From positions 806,001 through 870,000 of the forward strand of contig JAHDYR010000053.1 in NCBI GenBank assembly GCA_019828565.1: a stretch of DNA of 64,000 bases, in the 5' to 3' direction. Below the pieces are notes generated by a model that saw only the letters and a program-made list of their open reading frames with translations, was not told the DNA's origin and ran no database searches. Below are positions 55,269-64,000 of the stretch, one piece after another (within the stretch, counting starts at the first letter, position 1; each line of letters begins with the position of its first letter). This DNA is from Carpediemonas membranifera (Eukaryota > Fornicata). A program made the position numbers and the translations under genes.

Positions 55269-55321
55269 TGTCCCAATCAATTGATTAAACCTCTTTCGCT
55301 AGCTGTTCTATCCATACCACA
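55269..55321 (+). repeat. 5' LTR of element 3 (53 bp)
   Basis: Identical to 59740-59792. It includes AATCAATTGATT, a 12-bp palindrome 7 bp from its start, and ends CCACA. The end overlaps the 14-bp palindrome ACAGTGATCACTGT (55319-55332). Confidence 0.93.
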
Positions 55322-55333
55322 GTGATCACTGTC

Positions 55334-58300
55334 ATGGTTTTAGTCAGCAACAGCCGTTTAGACGAGTATCGTCTTCATGTTGCAAGCAAAAAGCAGCCGT
55401 CTAGCATCCTCTTTTTCCTCGGGAGCGAGAAACTAGCCGAAATCCGCGCGGCGTTCATCCCGACAACGAGATTCCCAACATTCGAGGATTTCCAATGCTT
55501 CTTTGAGACAGAGATCCGTCCTCCCATTCATAAGCCTTCCGAGCAGAATGAACCCGAGAAGAACGACGACGACAAATCGGCCGAGGAGCTCAGCGCTCTC
55601 CTGGCCAAGCTCAAGGATATAGACACCCAAGCGGCCTCGATCGCTTCAGACGAGCTGAAGCAGGCCTTCATCACCGCAGCCCTCAAGGCGGTCAGTCCGC
55701 CACCGACGGCCCCAGACACCTCGACCAACGCCTCAGAGCGCCTCTCGAGGGAGGAGCTCCGCGAGCGGGCGGACCTCTTGCTCACCTACACCGCGTACTT
55801 CGAGCTGACACCCGCCCAGCGGGCTAACCCAACCGCTCGCGCGGCGGCGATCCTGGAAAGGACCACGCTCACAGGTGGAGACATCACCTCTATGCAGAAG
55901 ATGTTCCTAGCTTTCGGCAAGCACTGTCGCCAGCTGAACCCCAAGTTCCCGACAGAAGAAAACGGTTACACGCCCCTCACCGAGAAGAGGCTGATATCCA
56001 CGCTTTTCCGCGTGCTGACCCGCGGTTTTGACGTCACCGAAGCCGCCCTCGCCTTCGAGGATTTCGCCGACGGCGCCACCACCATCGATGACGTCCAGCA
56101 CCGCATCCTGGCTTTGCCAACTAACTCCGATGGGACGATCGTCACGCCTTGGTCCTTCTGCCAGAGGACCTCCGGTCCCATGGCAGGCGCCAAGGTCCCC
56201 GCTACACCGGGCAACGGCCGCAAGACCTGCCGCGTCCACGGTCCCGGCGGCCACTCTACTGAAGAGTGCCGGCTGCTGAAGCGCCAGAGTCAGGCTAACA
56301 GAGCCACACCGGCGGGCCGCCAACCTCAAGATCCCCGCCAGGGCCAGGCCTCTCAACGCACACCACACCAAGCCTCAGCCGCCCAGCAGAACCAGTCACG
56401 CCAGCCGCAGGCAGGTTGGTCCCCAACGACAGGCCGCTGGACAACCACAGCAGCCCCAGCAACCATCGACGTCGAAGGGTCCTTGGCAGTTCAGGCAGAA
56501 CCCCAAGCAGGCCACACCATTCACACCGACACCCCCAACAAGCCCCAACAAGGCAGCGTTCAGAACGTAGAGCATGCCGAGCACGCTTACTCGCCGGGCC
56601 GGCTTCTCCGGATTCCAGTGACGATAGGTGACACGCTTATCTCAGCGACGGTCGACCCTGGCTCCGTAGTGTCCACCATCTCGCTGGACCTCGCCAACGC
56701 ACTCGCCCAGTTTGGCAGGAGGGGCCCCGACATGGTCCAGCTGACGGGCCCTGACGACCAAGGTCTCCAGCAACACGGCACCTTCGAGACAACGCTGGTC
56801 GCGGACCGCTTGGGCGACCGCCGAACGATCATCGATTGGCCCCTGCACGTCATCAGCGGCAGGGCCGATAAGGTCCTCATCGGCTCGGATATATTGTGGT
56901 TCTTAGGCCTCATGTCCGACGAGGGCATCATGCTTCGCCTCCGCCCGCAAGTTCACGACGGCGAGGACGAAGGCCTCCCCGACGACCAGACCGATGACTT
57001 CCACGCAGTCAACAACATCGTCAGCGACGACGCGGGCCCACTTGGCACACGCATCGCAAGCGACTTCCCGCTCAAAGCCGAGATGGCTGATGTCATCCGC
57101 CGGCACGCACCGGTATTCGGCGAGCTGCACCCTGACGGCGCCCAGATCGCCGCCGCAACGATTGACATCGTGCCAGGCGCACCCCTACCCAACCATGCCC
57201 CTCGACCGCTCACGGCATCCACCGCCGAAAGAGTGCACGAGATTATCGACGACATGGACAGACAGGGCATCGTACGCGATTCCTACAGCCACGTGGCATC
57301 CGCAGCCGTCATCGTAGTGAAGAAGTCAAGCGAGTTACGACTTTGCGCCGACTACCGCGAGCTTAACTCGGTAACTACACCAGACAGGTTCCCCCTCGCA
57401 GATATCCGCACCTTCACCAACGACTTCATCGGTGCCAAGTACTTCTTCGCTTGTGACCTCCGGTCAGGTTTTCATCAAATGCCAGTACGCGAAGACCACA
57501 AGTACCTCACCGCTATAACGCTGCCAGGCCGGTTCAAAGAGTACAACTTTGCACCCTTTGGTCTTCGTAACCTACCGTCACAGTTCCAGCGGGCCATCCA
57601 GGCAATCCTTGCCCCTGTGCGCGCCGACGGTACGAAGAACTACATCGATGACATCTTTGGTCGAGCCAAGACACCTCAGGAGCTTCTAGACCACGTCGAC
57701 CGCCTACTCTGTATCGCAGAGGAACGCAACGTCCGCCTCCGCGGCGACAAGTGTGTCTTCGGGGCGACGTCTATCGAGATCCTCGGCGATATCGTCGATG
57801 GCAAGGGCCGCCGCATGAGCCCTACTCGTGTCAGATCCATGCAGGACCTCGCCGCACCTCACTCGGTCAAGGACCTACGCATGATCATCGGTATGTTCAC
57901 ATACCTCAGTGACTATATCCCCGACTGCCAGACACGCCTCAAGCCGCTCCAGGCCTTGGTCAGCAAGGTCCCACCCTACACCTTCAACGACTGGGACGAC
58001 ACGCTTCAGGCTCTGTTTGATCAGCTCAAGCAGGCCGTGACAGACGAAGAGGTCCTCGCCCATCCGGACCAGAGCAGGCCCTGGCGCCTCGAGACCGACG
58101 CCTCTCTCGAAGGCATCGGCGGTGTCTTACTGCAGCTTGACTCGGACAACACATGGCGCGTCGTGTCATTCTTCTCAAAGGTCTTCAACGACACACAGTC
58201 GCGTTGGTGCACGTACGACCAGGAGCTGTTCGCGATCATCTACTGCCTCACTCGGCCTGACCTCTCGCCCATCTTTAGAGTCCACCAGGACCTGACGATC

Positions 58301-59755
58301 TGGACGGACCACCGCAACTTGGTCTACCTGCACTCCAAGGCTGGCCAGGAAAACCGTAAGCACCTCCGCTGGCTGCTTATGATCCAAGAGTTCGAGTTCG
58401 TCATCAGACACATCGCAGGCGCGCAGAACACACTGGCCTACGCACTCAGTCGATACAACCCGCAGGCCACAGTCACGCAGGTCAACAACGTCTCAGAGGC
58501 CGAGCTCGACGAAGACGCCAAGCGCAAGATCGTGCAAGAAGCTCACCGATACCACGAGGGCGAGCAGGCCACCATCAGGAACGTCCGCCAGCTTGGGCAC
58601 GATTGGCCAGGCCTCCACTCCGACGTGCACGCAGTCGTGTCAACCTGCGTGTACTGCGCTAAGGCACGCCTCTCCGCTTTCATTAAGACCACAACGCAGT
58701 CTTCTCTGCGCGACCGACCCTTCCAGACCATCGCTGTAGACACCATGGGTCCTTTCCCTGTCGACTCCGAGGGTTTCAGATACATCGTGGTGGCAACCGA
58801 CATGTTTACCCGCTTCACGGAGCTCATCCCCACAGCTTCCAACAACGCGACGACGGTCGGGCTGGCACTTTGGTCCATCATCGGACGCTACGGTGTGCCT
58901 CGCGAGTTCCTTTCGGACAACGGCCCCGAGTACCGCAATCGGATGATAGAAGCTTTCCTTGATCGCTTGCAGGTCACGTACCACCGGACAATCCCTTTCC
59001 ACCCTCAGTCAAACGGCCTGGCCGAGAGACGCAACCAGGAAGTCAAGCGACACTTACGTGTGCTCTGTCTGATGTTTGACCGTTACGACGCCTGGGCCTC
59101 CGTGGTCCCATACGTCCAGTACATCCTGAACACTACGGTCCACTCCGTCACCGGCGTCGAACCCATTGCTCTCTTGATGGGCAAGCATGCCTCCGCTCGC
59201 GACTTCACGATCGCACCCAAGGAGGAGGGTAGAGTTCATACTCCCCTGGACGACATAGCCTCCTACATCGACGCGCTCACCGAGCACCTCCAGATCCTCG
59301 CCGACCAGGCCCTCAACCGCCAGCAGGCAATGACAAGGACCGCAGAGCCGACGCCCCCGATCGAGCCGGGCACTCTGGTCCTTCGTAAGAACGAGAGCCC
59401 CACGAAGCTACACGGCCACCGCGGCCCATTCCGCATCACAGCCGCCGACGGTTACGCAGCGGAGATCACGCCGCTCACTGGCGGCAAGAGCCGCCGGGTC
59501 CACCTGAGCCAGTTAATCCGCATCTGCCAAGGCCCCCTCAGCGACGCCGAACTGTTGCGCATCGCGGCTACCGACGACGAGGAGTATTACGTCGAGAAAG
59601 TCCTAGAGGTCGACGACGAGACTGGCGACCTCCTCATTAAGTGGCTCGGCTTCCCTGAGGCTAAGGCCACGTGGGAGGGTCCCAACTCTGACGCCGCCCG
59701 CACGTCCGTCGTGCGCCGTCACCTCGAGGAGAGGGGTAGTGTCCCAATCAATTGA
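55334..59755 (+). CDS. gag-pol polyprotein of element 3, intact (1473 aa)
   Basis: Start at the first ATG (55334), 12 nt after the LTR. Gag occupies about the first 400 residues, with an acidic linker, a helical capsid-like part and a single C-x2-H-x4-H-x4-C knuckle (CRVHGPGGHSTEEC). Protease is at about 430-530 with D441-P-G in place of DSG/DTG. Reverse transcriptase has YIDD at 770-773. RNase H begins LETDASLEG. The integrase zinc site ends CVYCAKA and the core is D1136, D1195, E1231 with D,D(35)E spacing. A chromodomain follows (EEYYVEKVLEVDDETGD, LIKWLGFPEAKATWEGP). It is more distant from 2b than element 1 is. All reading is in one frame, so it may be active. Confidence 0.93.
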   Translation: MVLVSNSRLDEYRLHVASKKQPSSILFFLGSEKLAEIRAAFIPTTRFPTFEDFQCFFETEIRPPIHKPSEQNEPEKNDDDKSAEELSALLAKLKDIDTQAASIASDELKQAFITAALKAVSPPPTAPDTSTNASERLSREELRERADLLLTYTAYFELTPAQRANPTARAAAILERTTLTGGDITSMQKMFLAFGKHCRQLNPKFPTEENGYTPLTEKRLISTLFRVLTRGFDVTEAALAFEDFADGATTIDDVQHRILALPTNSDGTIVTPWSFCQRTSGPMAGAKVPATPGNGRKTCRVHGPGGHSTEECRLLKRQSQANRATPAGRQPQDPRQGQASQRTPHQASAAQQNQSRQPQAGWSPTTGRWTTTAAPATIDVEGSLAVQAEPQAGHTIHTDTPNKPQQGSVQNVEHAEHAYSPGRLLRIPVTIGDTLISATVDPGSVVSTISLDLANALAQFGRRGPDMVQLTGPDDQGLQQHGTFETTLVADRLGDRRTIIDWPLHVISGRADKVLIGSDILWFLGLMSDEGIMLRLRPQVHDGEDEGLPDDQTDDFHAVNNIVSDDAGPLGTRIASDFPLKAEMADVIRRHAPVFGELHPDGAQIAAATIDIVPGAPLPNHAPRPLTASTAERVHEIIDDMDRQGIVRDSYSHVASAAVIVVKKSSELRLCADYRELNSVTTPDRFPLADIRTFTNDFIGAKYFFACDLRSGFHQMPVREDHKYLTAITLPGRFKEYNFAPFGLRNLPSQFQRAIQAILAPVRADGTKNYIDDIFGRAKTPQELLDHVDRLLCIAEERNVRLRGDKCVFGATSIEILGDIVDGKGRRMSPTRVRSMQDLAAPHSVKDLRMIIGMFTYLSDYIPDCQTRLKPLQALVSKVPPYTFNDWDDTLQALFDQLKQAVTDEEVLAHPDQSRPWRLETDASLEGIGGVLLQLDSDNTWRVVSFFSKVFNDTQSRWCTYDQELFAIIYCLTRPDLSPIFRVHQDLTIWTDHRNLVYLHSKAGQENRKHLRWLLMIQEFEFVIRHIAGAQNTLAYALSRYNPQATVTQVNNVSEAELDEDAKRKIVQEAHRYHEGEQATIRNVRQLGHDWPGLHSDVHAVVSTCVYCAKARLSAFIKTTTQSSLRDRPFQTIAVDTMGPFPVDSEGFRYIVVATDMFTRFTELIPTASNNATTVGLALWSIIGRYGVPREFLSDNGPEYRNRMIEAFLDRLQVTYHRTIPFHPQSNGLAERRNQEVKRHLRVLCLMFDRYDAWASVVPYVQYILNTTVHSVTGVEPIALLMGKHASARDFTIAPKEEGRVHTPLDDIASYIDALTEHLQILADQALNRQQAMTRTAEPTPPIEPGTLVLRKNESPTKLHGHRGPFRITAADGYAAEITPLTGGKSRRVHLSQLIRICQGPLSDAELLRIAATDDEEYYVEKVLEVDDETGDLLIKWLGFPEAKATWEGPNSDAARTSVVRRHLEERGSVPIN

Positions 59756-59792
59756 TTAAACCTCTTTCGCTAGCTGTTCTATCCATACCACA
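59740..59792 (+). repeat. 3' LTR of element 3 (53 bp)
   Basis: Identical to 55269-55321. The purine tract before it (GAGGAGAGGGGTAG) is coding, and the gag-pol stop codon TGA (59753-59755) lies inside this LTR. Confidence 0.93.
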
Positions 59793-59797
59793 GAAGC

Positions 59798-61999
59798 TGC
59801 CATCAGAAGGTGGTGGTGTGACAACCAATACAAGGGAATGCCGGAGAGCCTCCTCAAGGACGGAGTGATAACCACGGACAAGGCGGCCATCAGCGAGATC
59901 CTCTTGCAACAGTATGCTAGAGTCAGCAGAGGCAGGGAACCCACCTGGAAGACATGGAGGGGCAGGGACGGAAATGAGTTCAAGGAAAGCGAGGTCAAAG
60001 CCGCAATCAAAAGGATCAGGAGGGACACCGCACCAGGGCCTGACCTCACATCTGGAGACATGCTGAGAGAGCTGGATGAGAAAGGCCTTAGGGAAGTGAC
60101 GAGGCTCATCAACAGGGTCTACAGGGAGGGCGACGTACCCAAAGCATGGAAGTATGCCACAGTGTCGGCCATACACAAGACAGGGAAGCCAAGGGTCAAG
60201 CCGGAATCATATAGACCAATATCCTTGACACCACTGCTGTACAGGGTCTATGGTAGATTGCTCAAGATACGTCTGGAAGCAGCAACGAAAAGGTTCATAC
60301 CAAGAGAACAGGCTGGTTTCCAGTCAGACAGGGACGTCATCCAGCAGATACAGTACATTGTGCAGCGGCACCAGGAGGGGGGTGAGACCACGTCAATCTT
60401 TCTGGACATCGAGAAGGCATATGACACGGTACCAAGGGACATTCTCATGGATAAGCTACAGGGTATGGGGGTGGAGGAGCACTTGATCAGGGCAATTCAA
60501 GGCACAATAAAGGAAACCTGGATATCAGTCAAGGGGGCAAAGGCATGGGAAAGAACCAACAGGGGGAGTTAAGCAAGGGTGCGTCCTGGCACCGACACTG
60601 TTTGTGCTGTTCATGGCTAACTGGCCCCACCTGGCCAGAAAGAAAATCAAGGGAGAACGGTACGACATCAGAGAACCGCCAAGGACCACGAGCCACCTCA
60701 GCGACCGACTACCGGCAGCACTTACCATGTTTGTGGATGACACTGCGGTCACAGGGAGCAAACCGGAGCATAGCCAGATGGTCGCCAACATAATGGTGGA
60801 CATAATCAGAGAGCATGAAATGAGGGTGAACGCCCAGAAGAATGTAATGATTAGCGTGGACAGAACAGCCCTAGTCAGGATCGAGGGGGTAACACTACTG
60901 CCAGAGAAGGAGGCGAGATACCTGGGATTATGGATCGCAAGTGGGAAGGACCCTATGTCGGCCTGCATAAGGCGGAAACAGGAGCAGAGCGAAAGGTACA
61001 AGAGACTGGTGAGATGGGCAGGGTGGACCAGGGCAAACATGCCAGCACTAGCGAGCAGGCTACTACTGGAAATATATATATGGCCCAGGATCCTCTTCGG
61101 AGTCGAGGTGTGGGGGAACGCACCGGGAGGTAGAAGGATCTGGAATGACTGGCAGGGAATCATGGCAGGAACAGGACCGGGAGGGGGCGCAGCCATGAGG
61201 CTGATGAATGGATGGGTGGACCTCCAGGCACACATGGAATGGCTGGCAGTCAAAAGGATAGTCAACTACAGGGACCAGGATATACCAGTCAGAAACAGAG
61301 AATGGGGGCGGGGCACGGTTATGTGGGAAGCTAGGGAGAGAGTGCAGCATCTACTGGAGGGCACCAGAGAGGGAGCCCCTAAACCAGCGCTACTGGATTA
61401 TGGCATGGAAACGATCAGGAGGGGGTGGATGAAGCGGTGCAAAAGCCGTACGGCACTAGGACTAATGGAAATCATGGGGACAAGGAAATTAAGCAAGTGT
61501 CTGCAAGGTAAGCCTACGGTAGACCGAAAGGCTGGGAAGGGGCAAAGCAGGGCGGAATGGAAGAGAATTGTATCCATTGCAGCCAATGTCAGCCCATCCC
61601 CATCGTCGGCAGAGAGAGGGGAGGGCCCTATGAGAGCCATCACAGAGCTGGCCCAAGGCGCTGACCTGAAGAGAGAAATTAGCAGACTATGCCCCCTATG
61701 CTCGGAGGAGTCGGAGGTGAGCCTGTTCTACAGGATCATTAGGGAAAAAGCCAGGACCAGCAAGGAAGCAGGAAATGATCAGGGAGTGGGCAGAGGGCCA
61801 GAGGCTAGGATCGGCAGCGCACATAATCTGTGAATGCCCGGCAGTAGACAGGGGAGAAGCTTGGACAAAGCTGTGGACAGCAGCGAAGCACAAAACTAAG
61901 GACTTGGAAGTAAGGCAGGGCCCCCAGGGCGAATGGTACCAGGAAAGACCCATCCTAGAATTACAGCAACTAATAATATGGGGCTCGGAGGACATTTAG
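59798..61999 (+). pseudogene. LINE ORF2, reverse transcriptase and C-terminal zinc site
   Basis: Continues ORF2 after element 3 (AIRRWWCDNQYKGMPES). RT motifs: YRPISLTPLLYRVYGRLL, FLDIEKAYDTVP, then after a one-base shift near 60555 GVKQGCVLAP, FVDDTAV (catalytic) and YLGLWI. The C-terminus has CPLC ... HIICECP, the CCHC-type site of many LINEs, reached after another shift near 61745-61775. Endonuclease first, RT second and a C-terminal CCHC place it among apurinic-endonuclease LINEs; I cannot name the clade. No RNase H domain seen. Confidence 0.87.
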
Positions 62000-62973
62000 G
62001 AAGGCCTCACGGCAGGACTACGGGAACTGGCAAAGGTTTACAACAGCTTCAAGGTGGAATAGAAGCATGTCATGAACCCCTGACTCCAGGACCGGGAAGG
62101 GATGGACAAGGAATCAGCCATGGACCACCCTCGCTGGTGCTAAGCTCCTGGGATCAGTGAGGAAAGGCCCCACGTATCCCGGTAGCCAGGAACCAAAGCA
62201 AGGGAAGGAACGACTGCAAGGAAAGAACAGGGAAGGACAGATCAGAAATAAGAAAGAAAGGACATGCAACAAGGACAGAGCAAGGATAAGGTCAAGGAAA
62301 TCCATATTCATATGGTTGCACCACTCGTTGGGACCCCAAGGAAACTGCAGGGACTGGCCACGGGGGTCGGAGGGGCACAGGTGCCCCTGCCGCCCTTGTT
62401 AACGACATGGGAAACCAAGGACATGTAGTGCAAGCGAAATGTTGTAAGGGGTAACAGGACAACCAGGCCTAGTGCCTGGGGGTACACCACCCATGCCCTG
62501 ACCCACGCCACCTAACCGGGGTAGACAGCATGGACTTAGTCACTTTCCCCGCCTTCGGGTAGGCTTCTTAACAGAGTCGAGGGGGCATGGAATTGGGGAA
62601 CCGGACAGACGAGAGGGTGCCGTGGCTGAACGGCTCTACAAGGACTGCAGGGAAGCAAGGAGTGTCATAGTCAAGGTTCTGCAGGACGATCCTGCCTGCC
62701 AATGCCCCGAGGACAGACCCCCAGGCTCCCCGGATAGTTGCCGGACTTTCAGGGAGACAGGAAAGCATATTTGCACGGAGATGGCCGCAGGGCCTCTGGG
62801 GCGATTGGAATCGGCTTTCCGCGGAGACAGTAGCACCGAAAGCCCAAGGCAAACGCTGCTGACCAGTTTGCCACGGGAAATAGGCAGTACCCCGGGGCAC
62901 TCAGCTCCAAGACAACGGGAAACAAGCTCAGTCCGGGGTCAGAATCCAAGCACCATAAATTTCTTTCTTTCTT
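62000..62973 (+). other. 3' region of the LINE
   Basis: About 970 bp after ORF2, A/G-rich at first, without conserved ORFs. It ends CATAAATTTCTTTCTTTCTT immediately before the target duplication, i.e. a TTTC microsatellite tail instead of poly(A). Confidence 0.65.
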
Positions 62974-64000
62974 GCATGCAGCTGGCAGTGGGGGCAGGCC
63001 TTGATCCAGCGTCTGATGTCTTTGTACATGCCAGGCCACGTGGTCTTGGCGGCTTTGACACGGCGAATGCACTCGTCGACGCCGAAGTGTCCGACCGCGT
63101 CATTGTGGACGGCGGAGAACTTGTCGAAGTGAGGCTCTTGGACGACAGCGTTGACTACAGGCGCGTCGGGGAGGATCCGGGAGAGGACGTCTGCAATGAC
63201 GTTGTCGACGCCACGGACGTGCTGAATGGTGAAGCGAAACTCGGATAGTCGTAGGGCCCAGCGGAGAAGCTTTTTGACAGTCGGGGCCTTCCGTCTGAGT
63301 TGGACGAGGTTGCTATGGTCGGTGTGGACATGTAGGTCAGACTTGATCTGGAAGAGGGGTTCGAAGACCTTGTTGGTGAGGACAGAGATCACGGCATGCA
63401 ACTCTTGTTCGTATGTTGACCAATTCGACATGGTCTTGTCGTAGGTCTTCTGGAAACAGGCCAGAATTGAGCGAGTACCGTCCTCCTCATCTTGTATTAG
63501 CACGCCTCCTTCGCCAAGTGATGAAGCGTCGGTGTAAATGTGCCAGGGTCTATCGAGGTCTGGGTATGTTAGGCTGATGTGAAGCGCCAACTGGGACTTG
63601 ATGTCGTCAAAAGCAGTCAGTTGTTCCTCGCCGAAGACGAACTCGCCGGCTCTGAGTGACCGGTTGAGTGTGGCGAGTGACTTGGTGGCGTCAGGCAGGA
63701 ACTGTGCGATGTAGTTGATCTTTCCGAGGATTGACTTCAACTCAGACTGGTCCCGGGGGGCCTGAGGCTGACGATGGCCTGGATGCGGTCGGGGTCGACA
63801 TGTATGCCATTTCGGTCGACGATAAAGCCGACCGATCTGACCTCGGAGGCGCCGATGACGCATTTTGCGGGCGAGAGCTTGAGGTTATGCTCCCGCAAGG
63901 CCATGAATATGGTGCGCAGGTCGTCGATGAACGTGTCATCTGAGTGGGCGGCCTCGAGGATGTCGTCGAGGTACGCCTTGCAGCGGCCGGTGGCAATGGC
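62974..64000 (-). mobile_element. Element 5, right part (RT end, RNase H, integrase zinc site), runs off the window
   Basis: Continues element 5 upstream of the LINE insertion and leaves the window at 64000 within the reverse transcriptase. The 12 bp at 62974-62985 duplicates 49768-49779. Gag, protease, most of RT and the upstream LTR lie outside. Confidence 0.85.
62986..64000 (-). pseudogene. Element 5 pol: RT end, RNase H and integrase N-terminus, frameshifted
   Basis: From the window edge on the minus strand: CKAYLDDILEAAHSDDTF (YLDD catalytic box), KLSPAKCVIGASEVRSVGF, then a one-base shift at a C-run near 63755, after which RDQSELKSILGKINYIAQF resumes. RNase H follows (YTDASSLGEGG, VHTDHSNLVQL), then the integrase zinc site with HNDAVGHFG and CPHCQLHA, where the LINE breaks it. 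It joins the core at 49767. Confidence 0.85.

Larger units (their letters stand above)
55269..59792 (+). mobile_element. Chromovirus element 3, intact, with 53-bp LTRs, inside the LINE
   Basis: 4524 bp with identical 53-bp LTRs (TGTCCC...ACCACA). It is flanked by a 5-bp duplication GAAGC (55264-55268 and 59793-59797) and inserted between the endonuclease and RT parts of LINE ORF2, where the frame closes perfectly on removal (SVEA-AIRRWW). The leader is 12 nt. The single gag-pol frame stops 16 nt inside the 3' LTR, so almost no internal base is non-coding. It is the youngest layer of the nest. Confidence 0.95.
49780..62973 (+). mobile_element. Non-LTR retrotransposon (LINE), ~8.7 kb, split by element 3
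   Basis: Plus-strand LINE bounded by the 12-bp duplication GCATGCAGCTGG (49768-49779 and 62974-62985). Without element 3 and its duplicated 5 bp it is about 8665 bp. Order: ~475-bp 5' region, ORF1 (50255-53756), 332-bp spacer, ORF2 with apurinic-type endonuclease, reverse transcriptase and a C-terminal CCHC site (54089-61999), ~970-bp 3' region ending in a short TTTC repeat (62959-62973). The perfect long duplication suggests a full-length insertion by target-primed reverse transcription. Several frameshifts show it is no longer active, unless some are sequencing errors. Confidence 0.88.

Overview
The window reads as nuclear DNA of a GC-rich, compact, intron-poor, flagellated protist. It carries eukaryote-only genes: NOT1 scaffold, NHP2 with an intron, UPF3 with an intron, a TRAPPC12-like protein and the BBSome protein BBIP1, which implies a cilium. 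The glutamate dehydrogenase (GDH) copies look most like the NADP-type enzyme of diplomonads such as Giardia, so a free-living metamonad of the Carpediemonas type is my best guess. That placement is inference. Every intron I can support is exactly 29 nt long.

Layout. 1-888: nothing recognised. 889-6199: chromodomain Ty3/gypsy element 1 (124-bp LTRs, one frameshift). 6249-20905: a host gene block with an unknown protein (-), a small ORF (-), NOT1 (-), TRAPPC12-like (+), BBIP1 (-), NHP2 (-), UPF3 (+) and an unknown helical-repeat protein (+). 21309-47586: a tandem array of a ~4.2-kb unit holding an NADP-GDH gene with an abnormal 5' end (-), an acidic coiled-coil protein gene (+) and a stretch of short or broken ORFs. 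Unit 1 lacks the GDH 3' end and was hit by two nearly identical chromoviruses, 2a (22730-28763) and 2b (29326-35370), each with its own 4-bp target duplication. Unit 4 is cut by element 4 at 47587.

47587-64000 is entirely mobile DNA, nested. Element 4 (-) is a 3' fragment with LTR and chromodomain. Next to it lies chromovirus element 5 (-), split by an ~8.7-kb non-LTR retrotransposon (49780-62973, 12-bp target duplication). That LINE is itself split by chromovirus element 3 (55269-59792, 5-bp target duplication), which has a fully open 1473-codon gag-pol and LTRs of only 53 bp.

Most notable points. (1) Elements 2a and 2b carry a second gene, antisense and convergent to gag-pol, with its own 29-nt intron and a C-terminal chromodomain-like segment. 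(2) The three chromovirus families with a visible 5' end have no tRNA-type primer site; each has a 12-14 bp perfect palindrome across the LTR/leader junction, in leaders of only 12-22 nt. (3) LINE ORF1 contains a Maelstrom-like (DnaQ-H-fold) domain with the E-C-H-C residues. (4) The GDH array has chimeric gene starts and copy-specific repeat-length changes in the neighbouring gene.
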